Assembly (NCBI GenBank): GCA_046153505.1
Contig: JBJXDT010000120.1
Coordinates: 1-24,325, forward strand
From: JBJXDT01 sp046153505
Lineage (GTDB): Bacteria; Pseudomonadota; Gammaproteobacteria; Burkholderiales; Methylophilaceae
Direction of reading: 5' to 3'
Length of the DNA stretch: 24,325 nucleotides
This document shows, one piece after another, positions 1 through 7,824 of the stretch. How positions within the stretch are numbered: the stretch's first letter is position 1; the number at the start of each line of letters is the position of its first letter. The notes beneath the pieces are model-generated. The model did not search any database. It had not been told where the DNA came from and worked only from the letters and a program-made list of their open reading frames with translations. The position numbers were made by a program, and so were the translations under genes.

Positions 1-608
1 TGTGAAGTATTTTTAAGCTGTGGTTCAGCTTGTAACACTTCCAAAACCCATTGTGCGTATTCCTGCCAATCGGTCGCCACATGCAAATAGGCACCTGTTT
101 TTAATTTACTACACAGCAACTTAATAAACGTTGCTTGAATTAGCCTGCGCTTATGGTGGCGCTTTTTGTGCCAAGGGTCAGGAAAAAAAATATGTACCCC
201 ATCAAGGCTCGCGTCGGGCATCATATGTTGCAACACTTCAACTACATCGTGCTGAATAATGCGGATGTTGGTAAGCGCTAGCTCTTGGTTTAACTTAAGC
301 AGGCTGCCAACACCCGGCGTATGCACTTCTACCGCAAGAAAATCACAATCTGGCAAGGTTTGGGCAATTTTTGCTGTGCTTTCACCCATGCCAAAACCAA
401 TTTCAAGGATTTTTTTCGAGTCATTTCGTCCAAAAACTTGATTTATATCGAGTGATTTTTCGGCGTAATCTATGCCGAACTGCGGCCATTCACTTGCCAG
501 CGCACGCTCTTGACCTTTAGTTAAACGGCCTTGACGCAATACAAAGCTGCGAATGCGGCGATGTTGCGGGTTTTGAATATCTTGTAAATTTTCGTCAAGT
601 TCTGTCAT
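1..608 (-). CDS. trmB: tRNA (guanine-N7-)-methyltransferase, partial (C-terminus cut by window edge)
   Basis: TrmB uses S-adenosylmethionine to methylate N7 of G46 in the variable loop of tRNAs, in the cytoplasm. The frame opens at an ATG at 606-608 and stays open to base 1, giving 202 codons; E. coli TrmB has 239 residues, so roughly the last 30-40 are missing. Visible landmarks are the SAM-binding motif GFGMGES at residues 71-77, the family signature FFPDPWHKKRHHKRR at 141-155, and VATDW near 177-181. The start lies 8 bases after the stop of the upstream methyltransferase, so the two are probably co-transcribed. No convincing Shine-Dalgarno sequence precedes it. Identity is firm; only the 3' end is unknown. 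Confidence 0.95.
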   Translation of the reverse strand, partial: MTELDENLQDIQNPQHRRIRSFVLRQGRLTKGQERALASEWPQFGIDYAEKSLDINQVFGRNDSKKILEIGFGMGESTAKIAQTLPDCDFLAVEVHTPGVGSLLKLNQELALTNIRIIQHDVVEVLQHMMPDASLDGVHIFFPDPWHKKRHHKRRLIQATFIKLLCSKLKTGAYLHVATDWQEYAQWVLEVLQAEPQLKNTS

Positions 609-616
609 TGCGCGCA

Positions 617-1786
617 TTATAAAGTATGTGCTTTATCGCCGCTTAAAAAACCCAACAGCGGCGCATCAAAATTTTTAGTAAACGCAATTACCTTAAATAG
701 CTCGCCCATTTCGGCAGGTGAGAGTAATTTTTGTGCGGACGATGCAAGCTTCATATACTGTGGCGAATCAGGCGAGTGCTGCGCCATAATATCCAAAATA
801 CCGCAATTCATTAAAAATTGGGCTTGTGTCGTATAGCCTGCAAGGCTTACTCCATTATGCGTTTCAGCCATGTTTAAATTAGCTATTTGACTAAAATTGA
901 CGTGCGCAGTAATGTCTTGCAAGCCAATATTAATGAGTGGATTGCTGTGCGCATAATGCTGAAAATGGCACATCAGCGTGCCCTGATTACGTTGCGGGTG
1001 ATAGTATTCGCGCGCCGAAAAACCGTAATCAATTAATAAAATCGCACCCACTTCGAGCGCATCTGCCAAACTATGAATTAAACCCTTTGCTGCGGGGCAA
1101 AACTCTGTGAGGTACTGCTCTGGAAGGCAATATCCATGGGCTTCTTTGGCTATCTCTTTATTTGCTAAAGGTTTGTCTTGCCAGACCAAATCTCCCTCAA
1201 ATGCTAGACCACGCTCAAACAAATCACCCTTATTACTATAAATAAGATGCACGGGGAGCGCATCCAACACTTCGTTCGCCAAAATTAAGCCTACAAAATT
1301 TTCAGGTAATTTTTCTAGCCAAACCACACGATTAAACAACGCATCAGACAATGCATTTTTTAGTGTTTCATGCTGAACTTGCCGTAAGTGATCACTCACA
1401 TCTAAAATATAATAATGGTCTGGCAGCGCATGCAGCGCTTGTAGTTCCAGCAACAAATCCGCCGCTAATTTGCCTGTACCAGCACCCAGTTCCAAAATAT
1501 TGCCTTGACTGGCAGTCAATATTTGCGCGGCTTGACGCGCAATACTTTGTGCAAATAACGGAGAAATTTCTGGCGCAGTGACAAAATCTCCCGCTCCTTT
1601 TTCAGTATCTGCGAACTTTTGCAAGCCGCCGCTGTAATAACCTAATCCTGACGTATAAAGTGCCATGTGCATAAATTCTGCGAACGAAAGCCAGCCTCCG
1701 CAATCAATTATTGCTTGCTGAATAAGTTGGCGCAGTAGCTGGCTGTGCACTTGCTGCTCGAGAGATGGAATAGGTAATGCAACCAT
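617..1786 (-). CDS. MidA/NDUFAF7-family SAM-dependent methyltransferase (COG1565)
   Basis: Class I methyltransferase of 389 residues. The SAM-binding motif GAGTGKLA is at residues 101-108, preceded by the family-typical GDFVTAPEISPLF at 66-78. NEVLDALPV follows at 171-179 and LIDYGF at 251-256. The eukaryotic relative NDUFAF7 dimethylates an arginine of complex I subunit NDUFS2. The bacterial substrate is not established, so any link to respiratory complex assembly is inference. The ATG at 1784-1786 is divergent from the pteridine-reductase-like gene with only 49 bases between them, and trmB follows 8 bases after its stop. My recollection is that this methyltransferase sits beside the SDR-ttcA pair in other betaproteobacteria. 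Family assignment is firm, function is not. Confidence 0.9.
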   Translation of the reverse strand: MVALPIPSLEQQVHSQLLRQLIQQAIIDCGGWLSFAEFMHMALYTSGLGYYSGGLQKFADTEKGAGDFVTAPEISPLFAQSIARQAAQILTASQGNILELGAGTGKLAADLLLELQALHALPDHYYILDVSDHLRQVQHETLKNALSDALFNRVVWLEKLPENFVGLILANEVLDALPVHLIYSNKGDLFERGLAFEGDLVWQDKPLANKEIAKEAHGYCLPEQYLTEFCPAAKGLIHSLADALEVGAILLIDYGFSAREYYHPQRNQGTLMCHFQHYAHSNPLINIGLQDITAHVNFSQIANLNMAETHNGVSLAGYTTQAQFLMNCGILDIMAQHSPDSPQYMKLASSAQKLLSPAEMGELFKVIAFTKNFDAPLLGFLSGDKAHTL

Positions 1787-1793
1787 AAGGCTC

Positions 1794-1799
1794 TATAAT
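1794..1799 (+). promoter_or_regulatory. Possible -10 element for the SDR-ttcA transcript
   Basis: A perfect TATAAT lies 37 bases before the ATG of the SDR gene, inside the 49-base divergent spacer. The matching -35 window (TAGGTA at 1771-1776, 17-base spacer) is weak, so this is a moderate call from sequence alone. Confidence 0.35.
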
Positions 1800-1835
1800 A
1801 ATCGAAAACTGAGAAACCCTTTTGAATAGCTTAGA

Positions 1836-2585
1836 ATGAATAGTTTAGTAGATAAAATTGTACTGATTACTGGCGGTGCTAAACGTGTGGGTGCGGCTAT
1901 CTCTCGCCAGTTGCATAGCGAAGGTGCAAATTTGATGATTCACTACCGCAACTCGGAGTTTCATGCGCACGCATTAAAAGAAGAATTGAATATGCTACGC
2001 CCCAACAGCGTTGCTATTGTTAAGGCAGATTTATTAGAAACCGATAAACTGCCAAAACTAATCAGCGCAACAATTAATCAATTTGGCAAGTTGGATGTAT
2101 TGATTAACAACGCCAGCAGTTATTATCCGACGGAATTAGGCAAAATCAACGAAAAAAATTGGCTTGATTTAATCGGCAGCAACCTCAAAGCACCGATGTT
2201 TCTAGCGCAAGCCGCCGCGCCAGAACTGCGCAAAAATTATGGCTGCATTATCAATATCACAGATATGCATATCGAGCGCCCGAAAAAAGGCTACGTAGTT
2301 TACAGCGTAGCAAAAGCGGGTTTGGTCACGCTCACCAAATCACTCGCGCATGAGCTCGCGCCAGAAGTACGCGTCAATGCTGTCGCACCTGGCCCTGTGC
2401 TGTGGCCAGACGACAACCCCCAATTTGACGAAGTGTATCGTCAACGCGTCATCTCACAAACACTGTTGAAACGTAGCGGTGAAGGCGCAGATGTTGCCAA
2501 AGCAGTAAAATTTTTAATCGCCGATGCGCCCTTTATTACCGGCCACGTGCTGGCGGTGGATGGTGGGCGGAGCTTGAATTTATGA
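1836..2585 (+). CDS. Pteridine reductase-type short-chain dehydrogenase (FolM/PTR1-like)
   Basis: An NAD(P)H-dependent Rossmann-fold reductase of 249 residues. The cofactor loop is TGGAKRVG (12-19), with arginine where most SDRs have glycine, matching the TGxxxRxG motif of pteridine reductases. NNAS is at 91-94 and the catalytic pair Y156/K160 lies in YSVAK. The position usually held by the catalytic serine is D143 (ITDMH), again as in PTR1/FolM enzymes. This points to reduction of dihydropterins or dihydrofolate in the cytoplasm. The exact substrate (dihydromonapterin, biopterin or folate) cannot be read from sequence. Its TGA overlaps the ttcA start by four bases (ATGA), indicating translational coupling. 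Confidence 0.88.
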   Translation: MNSLVDKIVLITGGAKRVGAAISRQLHSEGANLMIHYRNSEFHAHALKEELNMLRPNSVAIVKADLLETDKLPKLISATINQFGKLDVLINNASSYYPTELGKINEKNWLDLIGSNLKAPMFLAQAAAPELRKNYGCIINITDMHIERPKKGYVVYSVAKAGLVTLTKSLAHELAPEVRVNAVAPGPVLWPDDNPQFDEVYRQRVISQTLLKRSGEGADVAKAVKFLIADAPFITGHVLAVDGGRSLNL

Positions 2586-3484
2586 TAAAACATTTACCCG
2601 AGAACCATTCCAACAACTTTATCAAGCTACGAAATAGCTTAATCAGTGCGACAGGTAAGGCAATTGGCGATTACAACATGATAGAGGAAGGTGACACGGT
2701 ATTGGTGTGCATGAGTGGCGGCAAAGACAGCCATGCGATGCTAATGATTTTGCTCGCATTACAAGAACGTGCACCAATCAACTTTAAACTCATTGCGATG
2801 AATCTTGACCAGAAGCAACCAGGCTTTCCTGCGGATATTCTGCCTGCCTACTTCGAGCAACTGGGCATCGATTATCGTATTGTAGAGGCAGACACTTATT
2901 CGGTAGTTAAAGAAAAGATTCCTGAAGGTAAAACCACTTGTAGTCTTTGCTCGCGCTTACGTCGCGGCATCATTTATACCACTGCAAAACAGCTGGGCGC
3001 TAATAAAATCGCGCTTGGGCATCATCGTGATGATATTGTCGAAACGCTTTTTTTAAACATGTTCTTTGGTGCAAAACTCAAAGCTATGCCGCCAAAGCTT
3101 GCTACCAACGACAAACAAAATATCGTGATTCGTCCACTTGCCTACTGCAGCGAGAAAGACATTGCCAGCTATGCACGGCAAATGGCGTTCCCCATCATTC
3201 CATGCGATTTATGTGGTAGTCAGGAAAACTTGCAACGCCAAAGAGTAAAAGACATGTTGCAAGCGTGGGAGCGAGAGCAACCAGGCCGTATCAACAATAT
3301 ATTTCGCGCCATTACTAATGTTGAGCCATCACATTTAGCAGATGCTGACTTGTACGACTTTAAGAACTTAAGTCAGGCCAAAACAAATGACGAAGACCCG
3401 CTTTTTGGTGATATTGCAACAGATGGCGCGGCGCTTAGCATTGCTAATACCGACGGTAAGCGTATTGAGTTTACACGCAATTGA
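2582..3484 (+). CDS. ttcA: tRNA 2-thiocytidine(32) synthetase TtcA
   Basis: TtcA activates C32 of certain tRNAs with ATP and inserts sulfur through an oxygen-sensitive iron-sulfur cluster. The 300-residue protein has the ATP-binding PP-loop SGGKDS at 45-50. It carries the two CxxC pairs of the family: C120/C123 in [10 protein letters not shown] and C208/C211 in [17 protein letters not shown] follows the first pair. E. coli TtcA has 311 residues, so the protein is full length. The ATG overlaps the preceding SDR stop by four bases, so expression is coupled to that gene. The last ~50 residues beyond the conserved core are acidic and weakly conserved. No terminator is visible before topA. Confidence 0.95.
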   Translation: MIKHLPENHSNNFIKLRNSLISATGKAIGDYNMIEEGDTVLVCMSGGKDSHAMLMILLALQERAPINFKLIAMNLDQKQPGFPADILPAYFEQLGIDYRIVEADTYSVVKEKIPEGKTTCSLCSRLRRGIIYTTAKQLGANKIALGHHRDDIVETLFLNMFFGAKLKAMPPKLATNDKQNIVIRPLAYCSEKDIASYARQMAFPIIPCDLCGSQENLQRQRVKDMLQAWEREQPGRINNIFRAITNVEPSHLADADLYDFKNLSQAKTNDEDPLFGDIATDGAALSIANTDGKRIEFTRN

Positions 3485-3549
3485 TTGCAGTTTTTACAAA
3501 TTATATTTTCTAAGTTTCGTTAATGCGTCTTGTGTTTTAGCGCATTCGC

Positions 3550-3579
3550 TTGCTATCATCTAGCCAATCCTTATATAAC
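3550..3579 (+). promoter_or_regulatory. Candidate sigma-70 promoter for topA
   Basis: TTGCTA (3550-3555) and TATAAC (3574-3579) are separated by 18 bases in the 118-base gap before topA. They match 4/6 and 5/6 of the consensus. The predicted start of transcription would leave a leader of about 15 bases. Nothing else is recognisable in this gap. Confidence 0.35.
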
Positions 3580-3602
3580 AGCCCATAAAATTTACCTATT
3601 TA

Positions 3603-6155
3603 ATGTCCAAATTACTCATTGTAGAATCCCCTTCTAAAGCCAAAACGCTTAAAAAATACCTAGGAAATGATTTCGAGGTTTTAGCGTCTTATGGACACGT
3701 GCGTGATTTAATTCCTAAAAATGGCGCTGTTGATCCAACCAATCAGTTTGCGATGAAATACGAAATCATCGACCGCAATGCCAAGCACATGGATGCCATT
3801 ACTAAAGCGGTAAAGAACGCTGATAGTATTTATCTAGCAACCGACCCGGACCGCGAAGGGGAAGCCATTTCATGGCATATTGCAGAAATTTTAGCCGATA
3901 AAAAACTACTGAAAAATAAACTACTAAAACGTGTCGAATTCAACGAGATTACGCAAACTGCAGTAAAGCACGCAATTGACCATCCGCGCGATATTGCGAT
4001 GAATTTAGTGAATGCGCAACAAGCGCGCCGTGCATTAGATTATTTGGTTGGCTTTAATTTATCGCCTTTATTATGGAAAAAAATCCGTCGCGGTCTCTCT
4101 GCTGGCCGTGTGCAAAGCCCAGCACTACGGATGATTGTGGAGCGCGAACTAGAAATTGAGGCGTTTAATTCGCAAGAATATTGGAGCATACATTTAGATG
4201 CGCTAAAACATGCGCATGGCTTTTCCGCCAAACTGATTCAGCTTAATGGTGAAAAAATTGAGCAGTTCAGCGTGATTAATCATGACCAGCATAATGATGT
4301 TGTAGGCAAGCTATTGCTAGCAAGTGCAGGCAAAACCACTGTTAGCCGCGTCGAGAAAAAGCAGCGTAGCCGAAGCCCTGCAGCACCTTTTACTACCTCC
4401 ACCTTACAACAAGAGGCGGTACGTAAACTTGGCTTTACTACCAGCCGCGCGATGCGTGTTGCACAACAATTATATGAGGGCATTGATGTGGGCCAAGGCA
4501 CAGTGGGTTTGATTACCTACATGCGTACCGATTCATTTAGTTTGGCAGCTGAGGCGGTAATGCAAATTCGCGACTACGTGAAAAAGAATTTTGAAACTGA
4601 TTTTTTGCCAAAATCGCCCATCATGTATAAAACCAAAGCTAAAAATGCGCAAGAGGCTCATGAAGCGATTCGACCTACGGACATTAGCCGCACTCCACCA
4701 AAAGTACGCCAATATCTAAACGACGAGCAATTCAAGCTCTATGAGATGATTTGGAAACGCACCGTCGCGTGCCAAATGGCGCCTGCCAAATTTGATGCCG
4801 TCAGTGTTGATTTGAGTGTTGGAACAGAAGCGAACTTGTTCCGTGCAACTGGACAAACACTTGTGTTTGCTGGATTTATTGCCGTTTATAAAGAAGATAC
4901 CGACGACGCTGATGACGATGCTGAAGCAAAATTACCTCACCTCGAAACTGGCGAAGTACTGAATGTAGAAAAAATTTACGGTGAGCAGCATTTTACCGAA
5001 CCTCCACCACGTTTTTCTGAAGCAAGTCTAGTGAAAACACTTGAGGAGTATGGCATAGGGCGTCCTTCTACCTACGCCAGCATTATCAGCACTTTGCAAG
5101 ATCGCGAATATGTGTTGCTAGACAAAAAACGCTTTACGCCAACCGATGTTGGACGCGTAGTGAATAAGTTTTTGACTGAGCATTTCACACGTTATGTCGA
5201 TTACGACTTTACCGCCAAGCTAGAAGATGCACTCGATAATGTAGCGAGCGGTGAGCGTGATTGGGTGCCGCTCATGGATGAGTTTTGGCAGGGTTTTAAT
5301 CAGCAAATTATTAGCAAGGCAGATGTTGATCGCCCAGGTAATGAACTGATTGATGAGGCATGCCCAAAATGTGGCAAACCATTGCAGAAGCAACTCAGCC
5401 GATACGGTACGTTTATTGGTTGTACTGGCTATAACGCAGAGCCAAAATGTGATTACAAACGTAGCATGAACGGCACAGCACAAGCCGGAAGCGACCCGGT
5501 CACCATAGGCATTGACACAGAAACCAATAAAGAAATTTACTTAATGAATGGCCCCTATGGTCCTTACTTGCAAGTGGGCATGCCCATAGAGGGCGAAAAG
5601 AAAAAACCAAAGCGCGTGAGCATTCCCAAAGAAGTGCCCATATCTAGTGTGAATATTGATATTGCTAATATGCTACTTTCATTACCACGTGACTTAGGCC
5701 AACACCCAGAAACAGGTAAAAAAATTGTTGCTAACATTGGCCGCTTCGGACCCTATGTGAATCATGATGGTAAATTTAAATCCATTCCTAAAACAGAAAG
5801 TGTTTTTAGTATTGATTTGACAGGTGCGGTATCTCTGCTAGCAGCCGCCAATACTGGCCCTGCTCCTATTGTCGACTTAGGTGCACACCCAAGCGGTGAA
5901 GGACGAGTTGAAGTGTTCGCAGGTCGCTATGGTCCTTATGTGCAACATGCAAAAATTCGTGCCACCTTACCAAAAAGCATGGCTCCAGAAGAGTTAACTT
6001 TTGAAGAAGCTTTGGGCTTATTAGCAGAAAAAGCTGAGAAGGAAGCCGCGAATCCTAAGGCGGTTAGCAAACGCGCTGCACCTAAAAAAGCTTCTGCTAA
6101 AAAAGCGAGTCTCAAGTCTGTTACGAAAAAGCCTACCGCAAAGAAAAAAAAGTAG
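3603..6155 (+). CDS. topA: DNA topoisomerase I (type IA)
   Basis: TopA relaxes negatively supercoiled DNA by transient single-strand breakage through a 5'-phosphotyrosine. The 850-residue protein starts with the TOPRIM domain (IVESPSKAKT from residue 6, acidic DPDREGEAI at 81-89). GLSAGRVQSPALR is at 164-176 and the catalytic tyrosine is Y306 in TYMRTDS. A single four-cysteine zinc finger is visible (C587, C590, C607, C616); E. coli TopA has three. Three GPY-type C-terminal repeats follow (YGPYLQVG, FGPYVNHDG, YGPYVQHA). The final ~35 residues are a lysine/alanine tail. An acidic insert (DTDDADDDAE) lies near residues 433-442. Start at ATG 3603 gives the standard MSKLLIVESPSKAKT N-terminus. 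The gene ends in a strong hairpin terminator. Confidence 0.98.
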   Translation: MSKLLIVESPSKAKTLKKYLGNDFEVLASYGHVRDLIPKNGAVDPTNQFAMKYEIIDRNAKHMDAITKAVKNADSIYLATDPDREGEAISWHIAEILADKKLLKNKLLKRVEFNEITQTAVKHAIDHPRDIAMNLVNAQQARRALDYLVGFNLSPLLWKKIRRGLSAGRVQSPALRMIVERELEIEAFNSQEYWSIHLDALKHAHGFSAKLIQLNGEKIEQFSVINHDQHNDVVGKLLLASAGKTTVSRVEKKQRSRSPAAPFTTSTLQQEAVRKLGFTTSRAMRVAQQLYEGIDVGQGTVGLITYMRTDSFSLAAEAVMQIRDYVKKNFETDFLPKSPIMYKTKAKNAQEAHEAIRPTDISRTPPKVRQYLNDEQFKLYEMIWKRTVACQMAPAKFDAVSVDLSVGTEANLFRATGQTLVFAGFIAVYKEDTDDADDDAEAKLPHLETGEVLNVEKIYGEQHFTEPPPRFSEASLVKTLEEYGIGRPSTYASIISTLQDREYVLLDKKRFTPTDVGRVVNKFLTEHFTRYVDYDFTAKLEDALDNVASGERDWVPLMDEFWQGFNQQIISKADVDRPGNELIDEACPKCGKPLQKQLSRYGTFIGCTGYNAEPKCDYKRSMNGTAQAGSDPVTIGIDTETNKEIYLMNGPYGPYLQVGMPIEGEKKKPKRVSIPKEVPISSVNIDIANMLLSLPRDLGQHPETGKKIVANIGRFGPYVNHDGKFKSIPKTESVFSIDLTGAVSLLAAANTGPAPIVDLGAHPSGEGRVEVFAGRYGPYVQHAKIRATLPKSMAPEELTFEEALGLLAEKAEKEAANPKAVSKRAAPKKASAKKASLKSVTKKPTAKKKK

Positions 6156-6167
6156 GAGAGAGACAAT

Positions 6168-6193
6168 AAAAAAGCGGCCTAGGCCGCTTTTTT
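6168..6193. terminator. Perfect inverted-repeat terminator, probably bidirectional
   Basis: AAAAAAGCGGCC is followed, after a central TA, by its exact complement GGCCGCTTTTTT. The structure begins 12 bases after the topA stop and ends 13 bases before the pbpG stop on the other strand. It has a GC-rich stem with A/T tracts on both sides, so it can end both convergent transcripts. Confidence 0.9.
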
Positions 6194-6206
6194 AAAGCTA
6201 AATTTA

Positions 6207-7259
6207 CTATGAAATTTTGCCTGATAACACCGTATTAGGTGAGTCAGTATTAGATCCCGTTGTCGTTGTACTGTTATATTCAATCCATTTGCGAATACGA
6301 TTTGCATCGCCAATTCGGGTGAGTTTTCCGTATGAATCTAAAAGCACAATAATCATGGGCTCACCCACAATTTTTGCCTGCATCACAAGGCATCTTCCAG
6401 CTTCATTGATAAAACCGGTTTTAGATAAACCAATTTCCCACTCTCCGCCTCGTACAAGACTATTCGTATTGTTAAAATTTTGTGGGTATTCGCGCTCGCC
6501 GATATACACCTCGTGCGATGGGCTCGTGGTTGCCATACGAATTTCTTGATATTGATAGGCGGCTTGCACCATTTTTGCTAAATCTTCCGCCGTAGATACG
6601 TTTTCACTTTCTAAGCCCGTTGGATCAACAAAGTGGGTGTTAGTCATACCCAATGCTTGGGCCTTAGCATTCATTGTGCGGACAAAAGCTGTTTGCCCGC
6701 CTGGATAATTTGTTGCCAATGATGACGCAGCACGATTTTCAGATGCCATTAACGCCAATTGCAGCATATCACCGCGCGTCAAGCCAGACCCTACTGACAA
6801 CCGCGAATGCGTACCCTTAATATAATCCACATCTTGATTAGACACGTAAATTGTTTCATCAAGTGATTGTTTTGCATCTAGCATCACCATTGCTGTCATC
6901 AACTTGGTAATGCTGGCGATTGGGCTTGGCGAGTTGGTATTTTTTGCATATAGCACTTCACCAGTAGTTTGATTAATAATCAGCGCCTTTGATGATGCCA
7001 ATTGCAATACACCACTACCATCGTAATTATAGCCCAGCTCATAAGCTTGCTGTCTTTGCGCTTGCAATTGACGCGCAGCGCGCAATTTAACGCTTACACG
7101 GTGTGCTCGGCCAGATCGACTAGAAACATTAATGAAATGTTTTTTGCTGGTTTGTATTCGCTTACCAGAATGCTTATTTCCTGCCAAAACGCCCATTGGC
7201 GTGGCAACCAAGGCAAATGCCATTACTAAGAATATCGATTTTCTAAAAATTCTATTCAC
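6207..7259 (-). CDS. pbpG: D-alanyl-D-alanine endopeptidase (PBP7-type, peptidase family S11)
   Basis: Periplasmic penicillin-binding protein that cuts D-Ala-meso-DAP cross-links in peptidoglycan. Counted from the TTG at 7263-7265, all three serine-peptidase motifs are present: S118-x-x-K121 (SITK), S175-x-N177 (SEN) and K282-T-G. Subtract two from these numbers for the GTG start chosen here. The N-terminus is a signal peptide (basic residues, then a hydrophobic run to about residue 28 ending in VLA). It is followed by ~60 basic, linker-like residues before the catalytic domain. I prefer the GTG at 7257-7259, because AAGGGTAGG at 7266-7274 sits 6 bases upstream of it but directly abuts the TTG. 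The E. coli homologue PBP7 has 313 residues; this one has 350. It is monocistronic. Confidence 0.85.
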   Translation of the reverse strand: MNRIFRKSIFLVMAFALVATPMGVLAGNKHSGKRIQTSKKHFINVSSRSGRAHRVSVKLRAARQLQAQRQQAYELGYNYDGSGVLQLASSKALIINQTTGEVLYAKNTNSPSPIASITKLMTAMVMLDAKQSLDETIYVSNQDVDYIKGTHSRLSVGSGLTRGDMLQLALMASENRAASSLATNYPGGQTAFVRTMNAKAQALGMTNTHFVDPTGLESENVSTAEDLAKMVQAAYQYQEIRMATTSPSHEVYIGEREYPQNFNNTNSLVRGGEWEIGLSKTGFINEAGRCLVMQAKIVGEPMIIVLLDSYGKLTRIGDANRIRKWIEYNSTTTTGSNTDSPNTVLSGKIS

Positions 7260-7265
7260 AAACAA

Positions 7266-7274
7266 CCTACCCTT
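7266..7274 (-). promoter_or_regulatory. Ribosome binding site deciding the pbpG start
   Basis: Reads AAGGGTAGG on the minus strand. The distance is 6 bases to the GTG at 7259 and none to the TTG at 7265, so the GTG is the more plausible start. Confidence 0.6.
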
Positions 7275-7295
7275 ATGTAAAACCTATTAGAAATA

Positions 7296-7324
7296 ATAAT
7301 AAACAGAAAATTGTTATTTGTCAT
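7296..7324 (-). promoter_or_regulatory. Candidate sigma-70 promoter for pbpG
   Basis: On the minus strand ATGACA (7324-7319) and TATTAT (7301-7296) are separated by exactly 17 bases. Each matches five of six consensus bases. It lies 37 bases upstream of the GTG start, in the 181-base divergent region between pbpG and gcvH. The rest of that region is A/T-rich without other clear structure. Confidence 0.45.
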
Positions 7325-7440
7325 TAACTTAGCGCATATTTATAAAATAAATATTAACATCTTTACTATTTGTTACCTTTTTGACACAAGTCTCAGCAGT
7401 TTGTGCGAAAATAATAGAAATTTTTTTCTAATGCTTCAAT

Positions 7441-7824
7441 ATGAAATTTCCACCAAATTTACACTACACATCTGAACATCTATGGGCAAGCCAAGACCCC
7501 CATGGTTATTGGCTTGCAGGAATTACCGACTATGCACAAGATTTGCTCGGCGACATTGTGTTTATCGAGCCACCTAAAATTGGTGACATGCTTATTAACG
7601 GCAAGCCTTGCGGAATAGTTGAATCTGTTAAAACTGGCTCAGATTTACATGCGCCTATGAATGGGGTAGTGACAGAAATTAACGAAGATTTACTTAGTTC
7701 TCCAGAAGGCATAAACGACAAGCCTTATAGCGCTTGGATATTTAAATTTAAACCAACTGATGCAAATGATATTGGCCACTTTATAACAGCTGAAGCGTAC
7801 ACCAAACTGATTGAAAATAATTAG
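7441..7824 (+). CDS. gcvH: Glycine cleavage system H protein (solitary)
   Basis: The H protein carries a lipoyl arm that shuttles the aminomethyl group between the P, T and L proteins of the glycine cleavage system. This 127-residue protein has the family pattern throughout: HYTSEHLW (8-15), GITDYAQDLLGDIVFIE (27-43), and the lipoylation site ESVKTGSD with K64. The usual core around the lysine is ESVKAASD, so AA is replaced by TG here. No gcvT, gcvP or lipoylation gene is nearby, so its partners must be elsewhere, or it serves mainly as a lipoate carrier (inference). No clear ribosome binding site precedes the ATG. Its TAG overlaps the TAA of the convergent gene by 3-4 bases. Confidence 0.92.
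   Translation: MKFPPNLHYTSEHLWASQDPHGYWLAGITDYAQDLLGDIVFIEPPKIGDMLINGKPCGIVESVKTGSDLHAPMNGVVTEINEDLLSSPEGINDKPYSAWIFKFKPTDANDIGHFITAEAYTKLIENN

Noticed and set aside
7381..7415. A perfect TTGACA at 7381-7386 before gcvH with AATAAT downstream at 7410-7415.
   Set aside because: The spacer would be 23 bases, too long for a sigma-70 promoter, and no -10-like hexamer occurs at 16-18 bases. I therefore did not call it.
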